A stretch of 64,000 nucleotides of DNA from Phytophthora colocasiae (GCA_018806915.1 JAGKQI010000090.1:682001-746000), one strand, 5' to 3'; numbered from the stretch's first letter, positions 21,217 to 32,804 are shown. Translations and numbers: made by a program. Notes: generated from the sequence alone by a model not told the origin.

Positions 21217-22012
21217 ACCTAGACACCCGGCACAGACACAGTTCACAGCGGTTGTTGTAGTTCCCGTCAGATTGACCTGTACACCCTACACTATACAGTC
21301 AATCTGTGTACGCTACAGACAGCAGCAAACCGTCAACTTCATCACTTCGGCGAGAAACACCATGGCCACATTCGAATCGACAATGCAATAAACACACGCA
21401 ACTTTACAAGATACCGCCTGGTGATCGGTGCCCCAACGATGTGCACCGGGTGGCGACTACAGCAACTCCACATGAATGAACGCGATTTTCGCGCGGATCC
21501 CGCCGTCAAAATGGCAAAAGAACGGACAGCAAAAACGACCGATCGAGCGCTTACTGCAGTAGAGTGACTTTGACGGCAGTCAGGCAGCATCGACGCCGGT
21601 CCGTTCGCGTACATCGAGGAGCGATACCGCAACGGCAGCTGGTTCGGACGCACACCGATGTGTGTGGGTGGATGGATGAATCGCTTGGTGATTGCGAACG
21701 GGCGTGTAATACCAAAGACGATGTTACTGTATTGGGCTCAAATATTCTGGTGCATGTACTGAAGTAGTTGTCTGCTGTTGGAAACTTTGAAGAGCTCCAT
21801 GGTCGTCATGCAAGGTCGTCATGGAGCACGACTCCAGCGACAATTAATTAGCATGCCTGAGCTTAATGATTAATTGGAGCCGAGTACTGATGGTCGAGCG
21901 ACTAAAATCTCTTCGACTAAGTACAAGTACTAACAGCAACGTACAAGCATCAAAATTGCACAATGGTACGATCGAAAACTTCGTCGTCGTGACCTAGTAG
22001 TAATAGCATGAG
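21217..22012 (-). repeat. Partial, diverged array unit 8 (spacer only)
   Basis: It matches the first about 790 bp of the other units and then stops at about 22012 (after CATGAGGTCT), before any gene. It differs from units 1-6 at many more positions than they differ from one another (for example GAACGGGCGTGTAATACC in place of GAGCGCACGTTAACGCG), as expected for an array edge that no longer takes part in homogenisation. Confidence 0.9.
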
Positions 22013-22283
22013 GTCTGCGCGAAAAGTCTTTCACTGAAAGGTTTACCATCGATCCTATTTGTCTACACAGAAATGCTTGCGTTATTGGGTCATGCCCACA
22101 ACAGTAAGGTTTTGTATTGCATCTACATGTCTTCAAATGATATCCATTGTGCTAGAGCCCGTTTCGCATCTGAATTGGAGTCCATGCCCAACGATATATT
22201 CCCTAACAAAGAAGATTTAACACTTGATACGCTAAATCTTCGGATGTCCAACAATACGCTGACCATGCCTCTTTAATTAATGC
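22013..22283 (+). other. Orphan segment at the array breakpoint
   Basis: 271 bp unlike the array and unlike the gypsy element. It holds a plus-strand open frame at about 22073-22276 (start MLALLGHAHNSKVLYC, 67 codons). I do not recognise it; it may be the C-terminal end of a transposon gene. Its last four bases, ATGC, are the left target duplication of the gypsy element. Confidence 0.5.
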
Positions 22284-23214
22284 TGTAATATGCCTGACTT
22301 GCAGAAGGGCGCGGATCTGGGATCTACCGTCCCACAGCAGCCAAGGCATGGAAGAATCCTACCAGTGACTTCGAAGTGGCTCGCTGGAGCACCAATGAGA
22401 GAGACGCTCGCGAACATGCAGGCAGACAGGCCTACGTTGAAGCTACGACTGACTGGGATGCCAGACGAACGCAATGGCGGACTGGACAGTCAGTCTCGAA
22501 TCGACCGGGTGGGAAGCAGTTGCGAATTGACCAAGTAGGAAGGAGTCGCGAGACCCACTCCAAACGACGAACGACCAGTGAAGTGTAGCTGAAGGTGGAG
22601 ACAACCACAAGTGGAACCTGAGGGAACTGCTTACAAACGACGAACGAAGCCAGTGGCTAAGAGCTACTGAAGGTTGAGACAACAACGAGTGGCGTCCAAC
22701 GGGACCGCTCTAAACGACGAACGAAGTGGAGACAACCACGAGTGGAGTCCGAGGACCCGCTCTAAACGACGAACGAAGTCAGTAGCGAGCGAGCTGCTGC
22801 ATAGCTGAGCGACCAGGCGGATCAGTAGAACTAGTTGGGTTCTCAGGCGGTGGCGTCTGTGGCAGCCAATAGCGGACAACGGTTCGATTGGTACGGCCCG
22901 AAGCAGGTGTCACGGGACTGAGGGACAACCAGGAAGCTGTATACGTTTACGTCTGAAAGCGCAGGCACGAACGAAAGAGACGAACGAAAGAGACGAACGA
23001 AAGAGACGAGCGTAGTGTATATTCACATACGTTAATATAAGTAGGCAAGTTCTTCGTTGACGAACGACGAACGAGCCGGCGCGGTGAACCGAGCCAGGAG
23101 ACGACCAGTTGACGTTGAAGAGTGTCCTTCGACACCCGATCCTTGGGCACACCACCCAGCGCAGCACACGAGCGACGACCCACTGACTGGCAGTGAGAGA
23201 ATAAACCTGTTACA
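22284..23214 (+). repeat. 5' LTR of the gypsy element
   Basis: 931 bp, beginning TGTAA and ending TTACA (a perfect 5-bp inverted terminal repeat). It carries several AACGACGAACGAAG-type internal repeats and an AATAAA 13 bp before its end that could serve polyadenylation. Confidence 0.95.
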
Positions 23215-23227
23215 TGGTGGTCATACA
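23215..23227 (+). other. Primer-binding site of the gypsy element
   Basis: TGGTGGTCATACA directly follows the 5' LTR. The initial TGG pairs with a tRNA 3'-CCA end. The same 13 bases follow the LTR of the second, diverged gypsy remnant at 35855-35867 (minus strand), which supports the assignment. I cannot name the tRNA. Confidence 0.75.
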
Positions 23228-23270
23228 GGGGCCTTCTCTTATTGTCTCACGTCAGCCGAAACGCACGAGG

Positions 23271-25654
23271 ATGCCAACTAAAACGCGAGAGACAGCACGG
23301 ACACGAGTCACGAGGAAGAAAGCGACGCGATCGCAAAGCTCGAGAAGAGGACAGTCTCGACGCCGTGATGAGGCTATTAATGAAGGTGCCGTAGGCGACC
23401 GGAACAGTAGTGACGAAGCGACGATCAGTCCTGATGAGTACGAAGACAAACGTGCTGTACCCGCAGAAGAAGAAGAAGAGTCAGCCGTCATGACAAGGAG
23501 CCAAGCACGAAAGGAGTGGGAGGAAGCAGAGCGCTTCTTGGCTACAGCTGCCGCCTCGGGAGACGGACAGACAACATTTAGCAGTGGACAAGAACTCATT
23601 AGCGCTGTACTGGGAGAACTCCCGATGCACCCGGGAGACGAGCAGTCACGAGTGGCTGGACTGGATGCCGCTCCAGGCGCTGAAACCGCTAACGATGTGG
23701 CCGATGCACACGATGACGATGAGCCAGTACGAGGAAATGCGCCACATGCAGCCGAGGATGACCCTGATGACGATGTTCCCGTACATCCACCCTCAGAAAT
23801 GGAAACCATAGCGACAGCACTTCAAGAGCTCCGTGAAGAAGTTCGGCAGCTACGGTTGAGGCGTGAATCTGGACCTAGGCAGTCTGCAGAGAACGAAGAT
23901 CGTGATCGGCAGGTGCATCGACCCCTTCAGCAAAATGTACGGCGAGATTATGACGAAGATGCACGACGAGTGAACCGACGTAGGTCACAAGGGCGGGAAC
24001 GAAGAGAGAGATCGCAAGGCCGGCGAGAGGTGCCTCCAAGACGACAACCGGAACGACAACGACGAGAACAACCGGGAGGTGACGGGCAACCCTCCTCCTC
24101 CAGCAGTGAAAGCGACTCCGATGATCACGGAAGACGCGACGCCGGACGAAGACAACGGCGACGAAGCAGCTCTGAAGACAGTTCCACTGACGAATCAGAA
24201 AGAGACGCACGGATTGAACAGCGCCGGGGAACGTCACGAGCAACGAGAACCGCGAGGGGGAAGACGACGAGACCAACGCGGATCACCACGACGCGAGCGA
24301 CGCCGAGAGCGTCATGAAGCACGTGGGCGACGAAGAGGTAATGTCAAGGATCTGGAACTGCCAACGTTCACCCCTACGACTGGAGCGACGGTATCCACTT
24401 GGACGGACCGCATCGATTTGGCGTTGCAGGGCGCTAAGGAATCAGGACGTGGAGAGTGGAGTGATCATGCGCTTTACTTTATCCTGGGGAACAAGCTCAT
24501 GGGCGAAGCCGCAAGTTGGTGGGTAGACTTCAATCGCAGACTGACAGACAATCAACGCACGTGGACACATCTGAAGCAGGCTCTATTACGGCGGTATGGA
24601 CCGAAGGAGGATATCTCACTAGCGGAATATCGAGTGAACACCAGGTCAAGAGGTGCAGAAGGAATCACATGCTGATTACGCAGCCGCTCTACGGAAAGCA
24701 GCAGGACGAAGCCGTGTAAGTGAACGCGTATTGATGGCACAATTCTACCGCGGCATGGACAAAACTACGCGTCAGTTGGTGAAGCAGCAGGAACCAGAAA
24801 ATCTGGAAGAAGCGGTGATCAAAGCAACGGAAATCGATGACCCGATGGAAAACCTTTCGCAACTGGCACCAACTGGACAAACGACGACGACTGCGACGAC
24901 TGAAACGGCAGCCACGGATGGTATCGCGGCGAGGACGGTGACTTTGCCAGGCGTGGGTAGTGTGTATGTCCCGGTATCTGGTACCGTAGAAGGAATCAAA
25001 AATTACGCAGCTGTGGATCCAGATGGCCTCGTCCTCTATACGAATCCGAAAGGGGCGTGGAACATCATAACCGGGAAGTACGAGTTGCCGGCAGGAAGGA
25101 AGTGGAATTCGCGATACTGGGCAGAGCCTACGGCTCAGAAACGTACGAAAGCGAGGAAGGCGGACCACCGGCGCGACGAACGGAAGCAGCGAGCGCGGCG
25201 AGACGTAGAATCTTCGGACGACGAGGAACGGGACACGCAGTCTCGCAAAGCGAGCAAGCAACGGCGTACGACGGACACCAGCGAGGAGGAGTACGAGCTG
25301 AAGTCCCGGAAGAAAGCAAAACCGAAGCGTACAGTGCATTCTAGTGACGAAGAAGGAGATGCGAAGCCCCAGAAGAAGTTGAAGGCGGTAGTACGGCAAG
25401 TGTTAGCAGAAGAAGGCCAGAAACAACGAACCTCGAAGAAGTCGCCACCGAGCGAGACCAGTTGTCGGATCTGTGGGCAGAGCGGTCATTGGGCTGCATA
25501 CTGCACCGTCGGACCAAAGTGTTATGCGTGTAGCAAGCATGGGCACATGGCGCGAGACTGTCCAGACCCCAAAGCCAAGGCCAGGAATGACGAGTACATG
25601 GCTAAGCGGAAGGAGGCACTAAAGTCAGCGGAAAACGGGAACGGGACGTCGTAG
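23271..25654 (+). pseudogene. gag-like region, three reading frames
   Basis: An Arg/Glu-rich N-terminal stretch runs in frame to 24317 (likely start MPTKTRETARTRVTRKK at 23271). The capsid-like part (LPTFTPTTGATVSTW, then WWVDFNRRLTDNQ) is read in a second frame to 24675. The rest, from about 24653 (HADYAAALRKAAGRSRV) through two CCHC zinc knuckles (CRICGQSGHWAAYC and CYACSKHGHMARDC, about 25463-25563), is in a third. The shifts lie around 24100-24317 and 24640-24660. The product would normally package element RNA. As it stands no single protein covers all parts unless translational frameshifting occurs; small deletions or base errors are more likely. Confidence 0.85.
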
Positions 25655-25695
25655 GGGGAGTACGATGTCCGAGAAATGCCCGGGATCCCCAGCAA

Positions 25696-27492
25696 GTGGC
25701 AGACGTGAACTGGAAAGCAACGACGACAGCAATCACGGACACCATAAGCCTACCGAGCACCGAGTCGAGTATGGACGAGCGAACGAAGAATGACGAGGAG
25801 CATGAACGGAAGAAGTGCAAGATGAATGATGGCACGATGACGAACAATGAATTGACGGGCGGCCAGACGACACGAAATTGGTCGACTCTGAATGGGAATG
25901 ACAAGACACCGGTCAAGAAAGTGACGGACGAACTACTGAAGGACGCGACGGAAGAGGATGTCGAGCGATCTGCCCGATATGTGTCGACTACGCGCCCGAC
26001 AATGGTAGCTGTGCGATACCTACGTGCCAATCGTGAAGATGAAGAACGAGAATGGAGTGCCAACACCGCCAACAGCAACGTTTGTGAGGACGGAACTGGA
26101 GGGGGCGAGCACAAAAGGAGAACTGGAGGGCGCGAAAGAGCGTTCTGATGGCGACGGAGTTACGAGTGACCCAAATGACGAGAAGACTAACATGGGTGTA
26201 GTGACGGCACCAGATACGAGCGTGGCGACGGAGGTGAACTCGAGTAACAGTACTGATGAACAGAATGAACACATGAGGAGTGGCCAGTCGTTGACGAGTG
26301 GTAGTACGGAAGCCACTAGCGCAGTGAATGATCCGGCGCAAGGTCTGGACGTAGCTAGTCTTCGGAAGACACGGAAAACTGCAAGGAAGATCGCTAAACG
26401 ACTGAAAGCGAAGGCGCGATTGGCTCGGCAACGACGCGATAAACAAGAAGTTGAAGCCGAACGAACAGTTGTAGCAGCGGCGCTAAACAGTAAGAGGCGT
26501 GAAGAAGCGAATGCAGCATGGGAAGCGTTCGAATTACGCAAACAACGACGGCAATTGGAAGGCGAAGACCTCACAGAAAGAAACGTGCGATCTCTGGACA
26601 CTGCACGTGTAAGTTTAGTGAAACAACGACGGTCAACACAAGTACCTACCAGTGAACGGCGTGAAGATCTGGTGGAATACGTTGGAGCCGACGATGGACT
26701 GCCGACAGCTTTAATGAACGTGAATGGCGAATTTCGGCAAGTGAAGCTCGATAGTGGTGCGCGATACACCGTGGCAGGCACAGACTGGATGAAGTACGGT
26801 GATCGAGTATCTAACGAAGCTCCCGTTGATTACGTAGAAGGCATTGGAGGATTTCTGCTGGATGTTATTGGTGTGTGGCGGTTTACCTTCAAAACGGTGT
26901 TCGACGAAGAATTAACGACCGATGCATGCATTATTGCTGGCTGTGAAACGAATTCCTACTGGGAGTGGATTTCATGCAAGCACGAGGGGCAACTATGGAC
27001 TTTCAGCGACAAGAAGTACGATATGCCGAAGGAGAACGAACAGTGGTAATTCCGTTCAAAACTCATGATGGCGACGGAGCCGGTAGAGTTGCAACAGTAA
27101 GGATGATTAGTCGCACGGAGATCGCTGGGAATACGGTGATGCCAGTGGAGGTAGCCGTTCCTGCTGAGAATGGTGAACGAGGTGTGTTCCTACCGACGAA
27201 GCACATTGGATCGGTACTGTTAGCCGCGACGGTGACAACCGCGAGAAATGGAAGGGCGTGGATACCCGCTATCAATACGAATGCCAAGTCCGCGAAGATC
27301 CCAAACAAGAAACAGCTCGGAACGTGGATACCCGTTGACGATGATGTAGAGATCCTCACGATGAATGGGCAACTAGATACGGAACGAGTAGAAAACTGGC
27401 TGAGCGAACTTGGAGACTGTGAGACGCCACTCCTGAATGAGAACGAAGTGGATATTGGCAGCGATGACCCGAAGTCGACAGAGTTGGTTTGA
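25696..27492 (+). pseudogene. gypsy aspartic protease region
   Basis: A charged linker, then an open frame to 27049 with a retropepsin-type active site ([13 protein letters not shown], about 26741-26779) and the helper ACIIAG motif. The following frame, from about 26950 ([18 protein letters not shown]), continues to TGA at 27492. A one-base loss near 26945-26950 explains the switch of frame. The protease would process Gag-Pol. The upstream linker also changes frame around 26020-26150. Confidence 0.8.
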
Positions 27493-27599
27493 AGTTATTA
27501 CGGGCTTACCGATCATTGATGACGAACACTAGTGAGTGCCCACCTGCAACGACGTTAGATGTTCACCATCCACATTGACACAGGACAGCTTCACCAATT

Positions 27600-29780
27600 A
27601 TGCTCAAACGAAGACGCCAGGCACAAACGGATGACGGTATCATTGACGACAACGTAGAAAAGATGCTGAAGGCTGGCGTAATTGAAGAAGGCAATGGCGG
27701 ATGGGGATTCCCAGTGGTTCTGGTACGGAAGAAGGACGGAGAAGTACGTTTTTGTGTCGATTACAGAGCTCTCAACAAGATCACTAAGAAGGATGTTTAC
27801 CCTCTTCCACGAATTGACGAAACTTTGGAGGCCTTGGGTGGTGCCTTGTTGTTCACAACGCTGGATCTTCGAGCAGGGTATTGGCAGATCCTAGTAGCAC
27901 CTGAAGACCGTGACAAGACAGCTTTCACCACTAAGAGAGGGCTGTACCGGTTTGTACGAATGCCCTTCGGATTAACGAATGCACCATCGACATTTCAACG
28001 ACTAATGAATGGAGTGTTAAGGGGCCTCACTTGGTCTACTTGTTTGGTGTATCTAGACGACATCGTAGTTTTTACGCGAGGTGGCATCGAGCGACACATT
28101 GTAGAATTAGCTGCGGTGTTAGAACGGTTGGAGAGAGCGGGGCTTACACTCAAACTGAAGAAGTGCAAATTCGCGACCCAAACAATGGAGTACTTGGGCC
28201 ACGAACTCAGCAGCGACGGAGTTAGACCATTGGACCGGTTAGTTTCTGCGGTACGAGACTTCCCGACGCCTAGCGATGCTGTAGAAGCGAAGAGGTTTGC
28301 TCACTTGGCTGGTTATTATCGACGATTCGTTAGTGGATTTGGTACGATCATGGCGCCTATCACGAAGCTGTTACGGAAAAGCGTTGCCTGGGAATGGGGA
28401 GATGCACAGAAGACAGCTTTCGAACGCGTGAAGGACATATTAACTGCGAAGCCTCTGCTCATTTACCCAGACTTTCGGCTACCATTTCGAGTAGTGACAG
28501 ACGCGAGTAAGGTTGGATTGGGTGCATGTCTGATGCAGGATCAAGGTGAAGGTTGGCAACCAGTAGCGTTCGCCAGTAAAGTGAACAGTGAGACAGAAGG
28601 AAAGTACGGGATCACGGAGTTGGAATGTTTTGCTGTCGTGTGGGCCATTAAGCTCTTCAGGCCTTACCTGTATGGACGCAAGTTCGAGATCATCACGGAT
28701 CATGCTGCGTTAAAATGGCTGATGACGAGTCCACACTTAACTGGAAAACTGCATCGATGGGCACTTACCTTGCAAGAATTTGATTTCGAAGTGCACTATC
28801 GACCGGGCCCCACGAATGTGGTCGCCGATGCATTATCGAGGGCGCCAGTAGCAGCTACGGTACGAGCAGCGATAGGAATTCAAACACGAGCGCGACGAGA
28901 GAAGCCATCACGAACGACCCAACGAACCGTCATGAACACGGGCGAGGTTACGCGGATGGAAGTTGCAACGCACGACGAACACACGACGGGTGCTCTAGAA
29001 CCGGTGACGAACGACCAGAGCAAGGAAGCGAGTACGCCGGACGAAGAAGTAAGCGCGGTAATCGAGCAATTAGTCAGCACGATCGTGGATGCCACTGTGG
29101 AACCTCCGGGTTCAACAGAGCCAAAGCGTAACGAGGAAAGGAGACGTCGAGCAGGGCGACCAAAAGGCAAACGACCAGCGAAGTCCGCAACGAACAACGC
29201 TGAACGCCCGATGACGAGAGGTGAAAAACGTAGGAGAGAACAGGCGGCGATCAAAGAAACGTTGGTGTCGGACGAAGGGGAGCCTGACGCGAGAAAATCC
29301 GGCGACGGTAATGACGCAACTACCATAAGAACAGATGAAGTAGCCGTCACAATGATTCCAGCACCGGGACCGACGACGACTATGGTAACTTCAGCAGTCA
29401 GACCGGCAACGAAGAGAGCATTAATGACGGGAGTGGCTGAAGTGACGGAACGTGCAACGGTGGGTTCAGCAGCGACGGACACGACGGCACCAGCACCATT
29501 GGCAGTATCAACGGTGACGTCGAGATCAGCGACTACTACGAGAACGTCGGAAACACCATCAGCAACGACGGGAACCACTCCAGCCACGGAACCAACGGCG
29601 AATAGAGCGATAGCAGCAACGACGAGTGACAGCACCAATAGGAAACGGAAGCAACGAAAGACGGTGACTTGGGCCGACGGCATGTCAAGTGGCGGTGATA
29701 AGTCAGGCGAAGTACGAACGGACCCAAAGACGAGTACGAAAGCGACGCGTTCGGGATTGCCCGTGATGACGGGAGGATGA
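27600..29780 (+). CDS. gypsy reverse transcriptase and RNase H
   Basis: A 726-codon frame. The RT fingers/palm starts at about residue 25 (GVIEEGNGGWGFPVVLV) and includes LDLRAGYWQI, the MPFGLTNAP block and the catalytic YLDD at 151-154. RNase H follows, with TDASKVGLGA (Asp301), GKYGITELECFAVVWA and TDHAALKWL, then the connection VADALSRAP. After it comes a long Thr/Ala-rich linker to the stop. The first codons of the normal RT N terminus lie in another frame just upstream (about 27570-27600), so the annotated ATG is probably not the original start. Its TGA overlaps the ATG of the integrase frame (ATGA). Confidence 0.93.
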   Translation: MLKRRRQAQTDDGIIDDNVEKMLKAGVIEEGNGGWGFPVVLVRKKDGEVRFCVDYRALNKITKKDVYPLPRIDETLEALGGALLFTTLDLRAGYWQILVAPEDRDKTAFTTKRGLYRFVRMPFGLTNAPSTFQRLMNGVLRGLTWSTCLVYLDDIVVFTRGGIERHIVELAAVLERLERAGLTLKLKKCKFATQTMEYLGHELSSDGVRPLDRLVSAVRDFPTPSDAVEAKRFAHLAGYYRRFVSGFGTIMAPITKLLRKSVAWEWGDAQKTAFERVKDILTAKPLLIYPDFRLPFRVVTDASKVGLGACLMQDQGEGWQPVAFASKVNSETEGKYGITELECFAVVWAIKLFRPYLYGRKFEIITDHAALKWLMTSPHLTGKLHRWALTLQEFDFEVHYRPGPTNVVADALSRAPVAATVRAAIGIQTRARREKPSRTTQRTVMNTGEVTRMEVATHDEHTTGALEPVTNDQSKEASTPDEEVSAVIEQLVSTIVDATVEPPGSTEPKRNEERRRRAGRPKGKRPAKSATNNAERPMTRGEKRRREQAAIKETLVSDEGEPDARKSGDGNDATTIRTDEVAVTMIPAPGPTTTMVTSAVRPATKRALMTGVAEVTERATVGSAATDTTAPAPLAVSTVTSRSATTTRTSETPSATTGTTPATEPTANRAIAATTSDSTNRKRKQRKTVTWADGMSSGGDKSGEVRTDPKTSTKATRSGLPVMTGG

Positions 29781-31657
29781 CACGAGAATCGGGAGAAGGT
29801 GTGAGTGATTCACCACGTCCAGCTACGGATGATGATGCAAGAAGCTACGAACTCGACGCAGTACGGCGGAACCCCATTGAAGACGAAACGGATGACACCT
29901 TGCAGCCACGTGCAAGACCTTCGAGTGGAGATTCACATCGAGAACGTGATGTAGCAGCCGTACGACGCCAACGAATGAAGGAACCAACGCTACAACTAAC
30001 CGATGCAGAGATCATGGATGAACAGTCGAAAAGTAAGATGGTACAGCAAATGTTACGAGCTGGAACTTTTCACGGACGGGCTATCAGTAAGGTGTTTGGC
30101 CTGGTTGTGATAGAGACGCCGAATCAACGAAGGATTGTACTTCCACCAGCATTATGGGCAACGGTGTTCAAGGAGTGCCACGACAGCGTATGGTCAGGAC
30201 ATCTCCGTGCAGCTCACACGTATGCGAGGATTGCGCAGCAGTATTGGTGGCCGAAGTTAAGAGACGAAGTGCGACGATGGGTACTCGGATGCCAGGAATG
30301 CGGAAGCCGAAAGGCACGCCCACGTGAAGTAGTGCCGCCATTAAGAAGTATTCGAGGAGGTGATGTCGGTGACCGATGGGCACTTGATGTAGCAGGCCCG
30401 CTACCAGCTACTGACGGAGGAGAACGATACGTGATCGCCGCAGTGGAATATGTGACGCGTTATGCAGTTGCGATTGCAGTGAAAGACCATGCAGCAGAAA
30501 ACATTGCCGAGTTTCTGATGAAGCAGGTAGTGCTTCGGTTTGGACCATTTCGAGAGATTTTAACGGACGGTGCACCCGAGTTAGTGGGGAAAGTGATCGA
30601 AGAATTGGTGATACTGCTACAGGCACAGCAGATCAACCCGGTTCCCTACAGGCCACAAATGATAGGACTTGTAGAGAGATTTCACAGGACGTGGAAGGAC
30701 TGTGTGGCAACCTACATGAGCGATGAACGACAACGAGACTGGGACACGTGGGTGGACTACGCCGTGTACGCGTATAACTCGGGACGTCACTCCACTGTGT
30801 TACTTTCGCCAAATGAACTGATGATGGGACGACGGCTACGAGCTCCCAACGAACTTCTACGCGCTACACGAGTTACGGAGGCTGGTGATCTGGTTAAACA
30901 TCATCAGAAGCTCTTGGATACGTTGAAAGTTGCTCACGAATGTGCAGAACGAGCGAGAATACGAGAGCAGCAACGGCAAGCTCGTTACTACGATAGGAAA
31001 GTGCGCGTGAAACGAGAATTTTCGCCAGGTGATCGAGTTTGGATGTTCCGACCTCCGAGAGGCCCTAAAGCTTCCAAGTTCGTACATCAATGGATAGGAC
31101 CTCTACGAGTAGTAGAATCGGCCGGTTACGAGAATTTCTTGGTTGAACGGGAGGATGACGGCCCAGAACACGAGCAATTTATAGCTCACGTGTCGTTTCT
31201 TGCGACGTATCGGCGACCGACGGTGCTTTTGGAAGCAGCAGCTCGAGATCTGGAGGAGCAGCTTGAGTATGAAGATGAGTGCTCACGGAAAAACGATGAC
31301 GAGGCGACAGAACCGACTGCACGAGCAGCGACGGCTCTTGTTAACACAGCGATTCCGAGACGAGGTGAGAAACGAAATGCGACGGCAGTGGCAAACGAGG
31401 GCGTGGCCAACACCAACGACGAACTCTTGGTGGAAGTTTGCCGACGACGAAGAAGAAACAGAGCTGGACAATACGTGTTGGAGTACCAGTTACGGCCCGC
31501 CGGTACACGAACGCAGCAGCAACACGGAACTGGACACGGCAGTGGCCGACACGAATCAAATGACGGTGGAGGACGATGGTATTCTGTCGCTGAGTACGAA
31601 GACTTGTTTAACCGCGGCAAGGTCGTGGAAGACCTTGGAGTGGATGGAGGCGTGTAA
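29777..31657 (+). CDS. gypsy integrase
   Basis: A 626-codon frame starting at the ATG of the ATGA overlap. The zinc-binding HHCC is H135, H142, C172, C175. The catalytic triad is D204 (WALDVAG), D264 (LTDGAPE) and E300 (LVERFHR), with exactly 35 residues between the second Asp and the Glu. A GPY/F-type tail follows (SPGDRVWMFRP, HQWIGPLRVVE). The C-terminal end (YVLEYQLRP, then RWYSVAEYEDLFN) has the shape of a short chromodomain-like target-site module, but this is a guess. The TAA stop is supplied by the first bases of the 3' LTR. Confidence 0.95.
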   Translation: MTRESGEGVSDSPRPATDDDARSYELDAVRRNPIEDETDDTLQPRARPSSGDSHRERDVAAVRRQRMKEPTLQLTDAEIMDEQSKSKMVQQMLRAGTFHGRAISKVFGLVVIETPNQRRIVLPPALWATVFKECHDSVWSGHLRAAHTYARIAQQYWWPKLRDEVRRWVLGCQECGSRKARPREVVPPLRSIRGGDVGDRWALDVAGPLPATDGGERYVIAAVEYVTRYAVAIAVKDHAAENIAEFLMKQVVLRFGPFREILTDGAPELVGKVIEELVILLQAQQINPVPYRPQMIGLVERFHRTWKDCVATYMSDERQRDWDTWVDYAVYAYNSGRHSTVLLSPNELMMGRRLRAPNELLRATRVTEAGDLVKHHQKLLDTLKVAHECAERARIREQQRQARYYDRKVRVKREFSPGDRVWMFRPPRGPKASKFVHQWIGPLRVVESAGYENFLVEREDDGPEHEQFIAHVSFLATYRRPTVLLEAAARDLEEQLEYEDECSRKNDDEATEPTARAATALVNTAIPRRGEKRNATAVANEGVANTNDELLVEVCRRRRRNRAGQYVLEYQLRPAGTRTQQQHGTGHGSGRHESNDGGGRWYSVAEYEDLFNRGKVVEDLGVDGGV

Positions 31658-32584
31658 TATGCCTGACTTGCAGAAGGGCGCGGATCTGGGATCTACCGTC
31701 CCACAGCAGCCAAGGCATGGAAGAATCCTACCAGTGACTTCGAAGTGGCTCGCTGGAGCACCAATGAGAGAGACGCTCGCGAACATGCAGGCAGACAGGC
31801 CTACGTTGAAGCTACGACTGACTGGGATGCCAGACGAACGCAATGGCGGACTGGACAGTCAGTCTCGAATCGACCGGGTGGGAAGCAGTTGCGAATTGAC
31901 CAAGTAGGAAGGAGTCGCGAGACCCACTCCAAACGACGAACGACCAGTGAAGTGTAGCTGAAGGTGGAGACAACCACAAGTGGAACCTGAGGGAACTGCT
32001 TACAAACGACGAACGAAGCCAGTGGCTAAGAGCTACTGAAGGTTGAGACAACAACGAGTGGCGTCCAACGGGACCGCTCTAAACGACGAACGAAGTGGAG
32101 ACAACCACGAGTGGAGTCCGAGGACCCGCTCTAAACGACGAACGAAGTCAGTAGCGAGCGAGCTGCTGCATAGCTGAGCGACCAGGCGGATCAGTAGAAC
32201 TAGTTGGGTTCTCAGGCGGTGGCGTCTGTGGCAGCCAATAGCGGACAACGGTTCGATTGGTACGGCCCGAAGCAGGTGTCACGGGACTGAGGGACAACCA
32301 GGGAAGCTGTATACGTTTACGTCTGAAAGCGCAGGCACGAACGAAAGAGACGAACGAAAGAGACGAACGAAAGAGACGAGCGTAGTGTATATTCACATAC
32401 GTTAATATAAGTAGGCAAGTTCTTTGTTGACGAACGACGAACGAGCCGGCGCGGTGAACCGAGCCAGGAGACGACCAGTTGACGTTGAAGAGTGTCCTTC
32501 GACACCCGATCCTTGGGCACACCACCCAGCGCAGCACACGAGCGACGACCCACTGACTGGCAGTGAGAGAATAAACCTGTTACA
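31653..32584 (+). repeat. 3' LTR of the gypsy element
   Basis: 932 bp. By eye it differs from the 5' LTR by an extra G (CAGGGAAGC against CAGGAAGC) and one T/C substitution (GTTCTTTG against GTTCTTCG). It begins with the integrase stop codon and is followed by the ATGC target duplicate. Confidence 0.95.
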
Positions 32585-32804
32585 ATGCTGTCACCGCTGC
32601 TCCATCTGGCATCTCGGAGCAGGCGTTCGCCTCAACGGGTCTCGACGACAGGATTTGTACAGCTCTCGTTTACCCCCTCGCCCAGCGACTGACACCCCGT
32701 GCAGACTGCAGCAGTTACTGCTGGACCAGCAGTGCTGGTTGCTCCTCGAACCCTCTGCACCTTGGTGCCACCTCGTCGATCAGTGATTCACCGCCGCGAA
32801 AGTC

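Larger units (their letters stand above)
22284..32584 (+). mobile_element. Full-length Ty3/gypsy LTR retrotransposon
   Basis: A 10,301-bp element flanked by the 4-bp direct repeat ATGC (22280-22283 and 32585-32588). The order is 5' LTR, primer-binding site, gag-like region with two zinc knuckles, protease, reverse transcriptase/RNase H, integrase, 3' LTR. RT-before-integrase order and a GPY/F-type integrase tail put it in Ty3/gypsy (Metaviridae-like) elements; no envelope gene is present. The LTRs differ at only about two positions, so insertion was recent. Gag, protease and the start of RT are nevertheless in different frames, suggesting small indels and a non-autonomous or error-containing copy. 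Confidence 0.95.

Noticed and set aside
22284..32584. The gypsy element as an endogenous virus
   Set aside because: There is no envelope-like frame after integrase, and the integrase frame ends at the LTR. It is an ordinary LTR retrotransposon.
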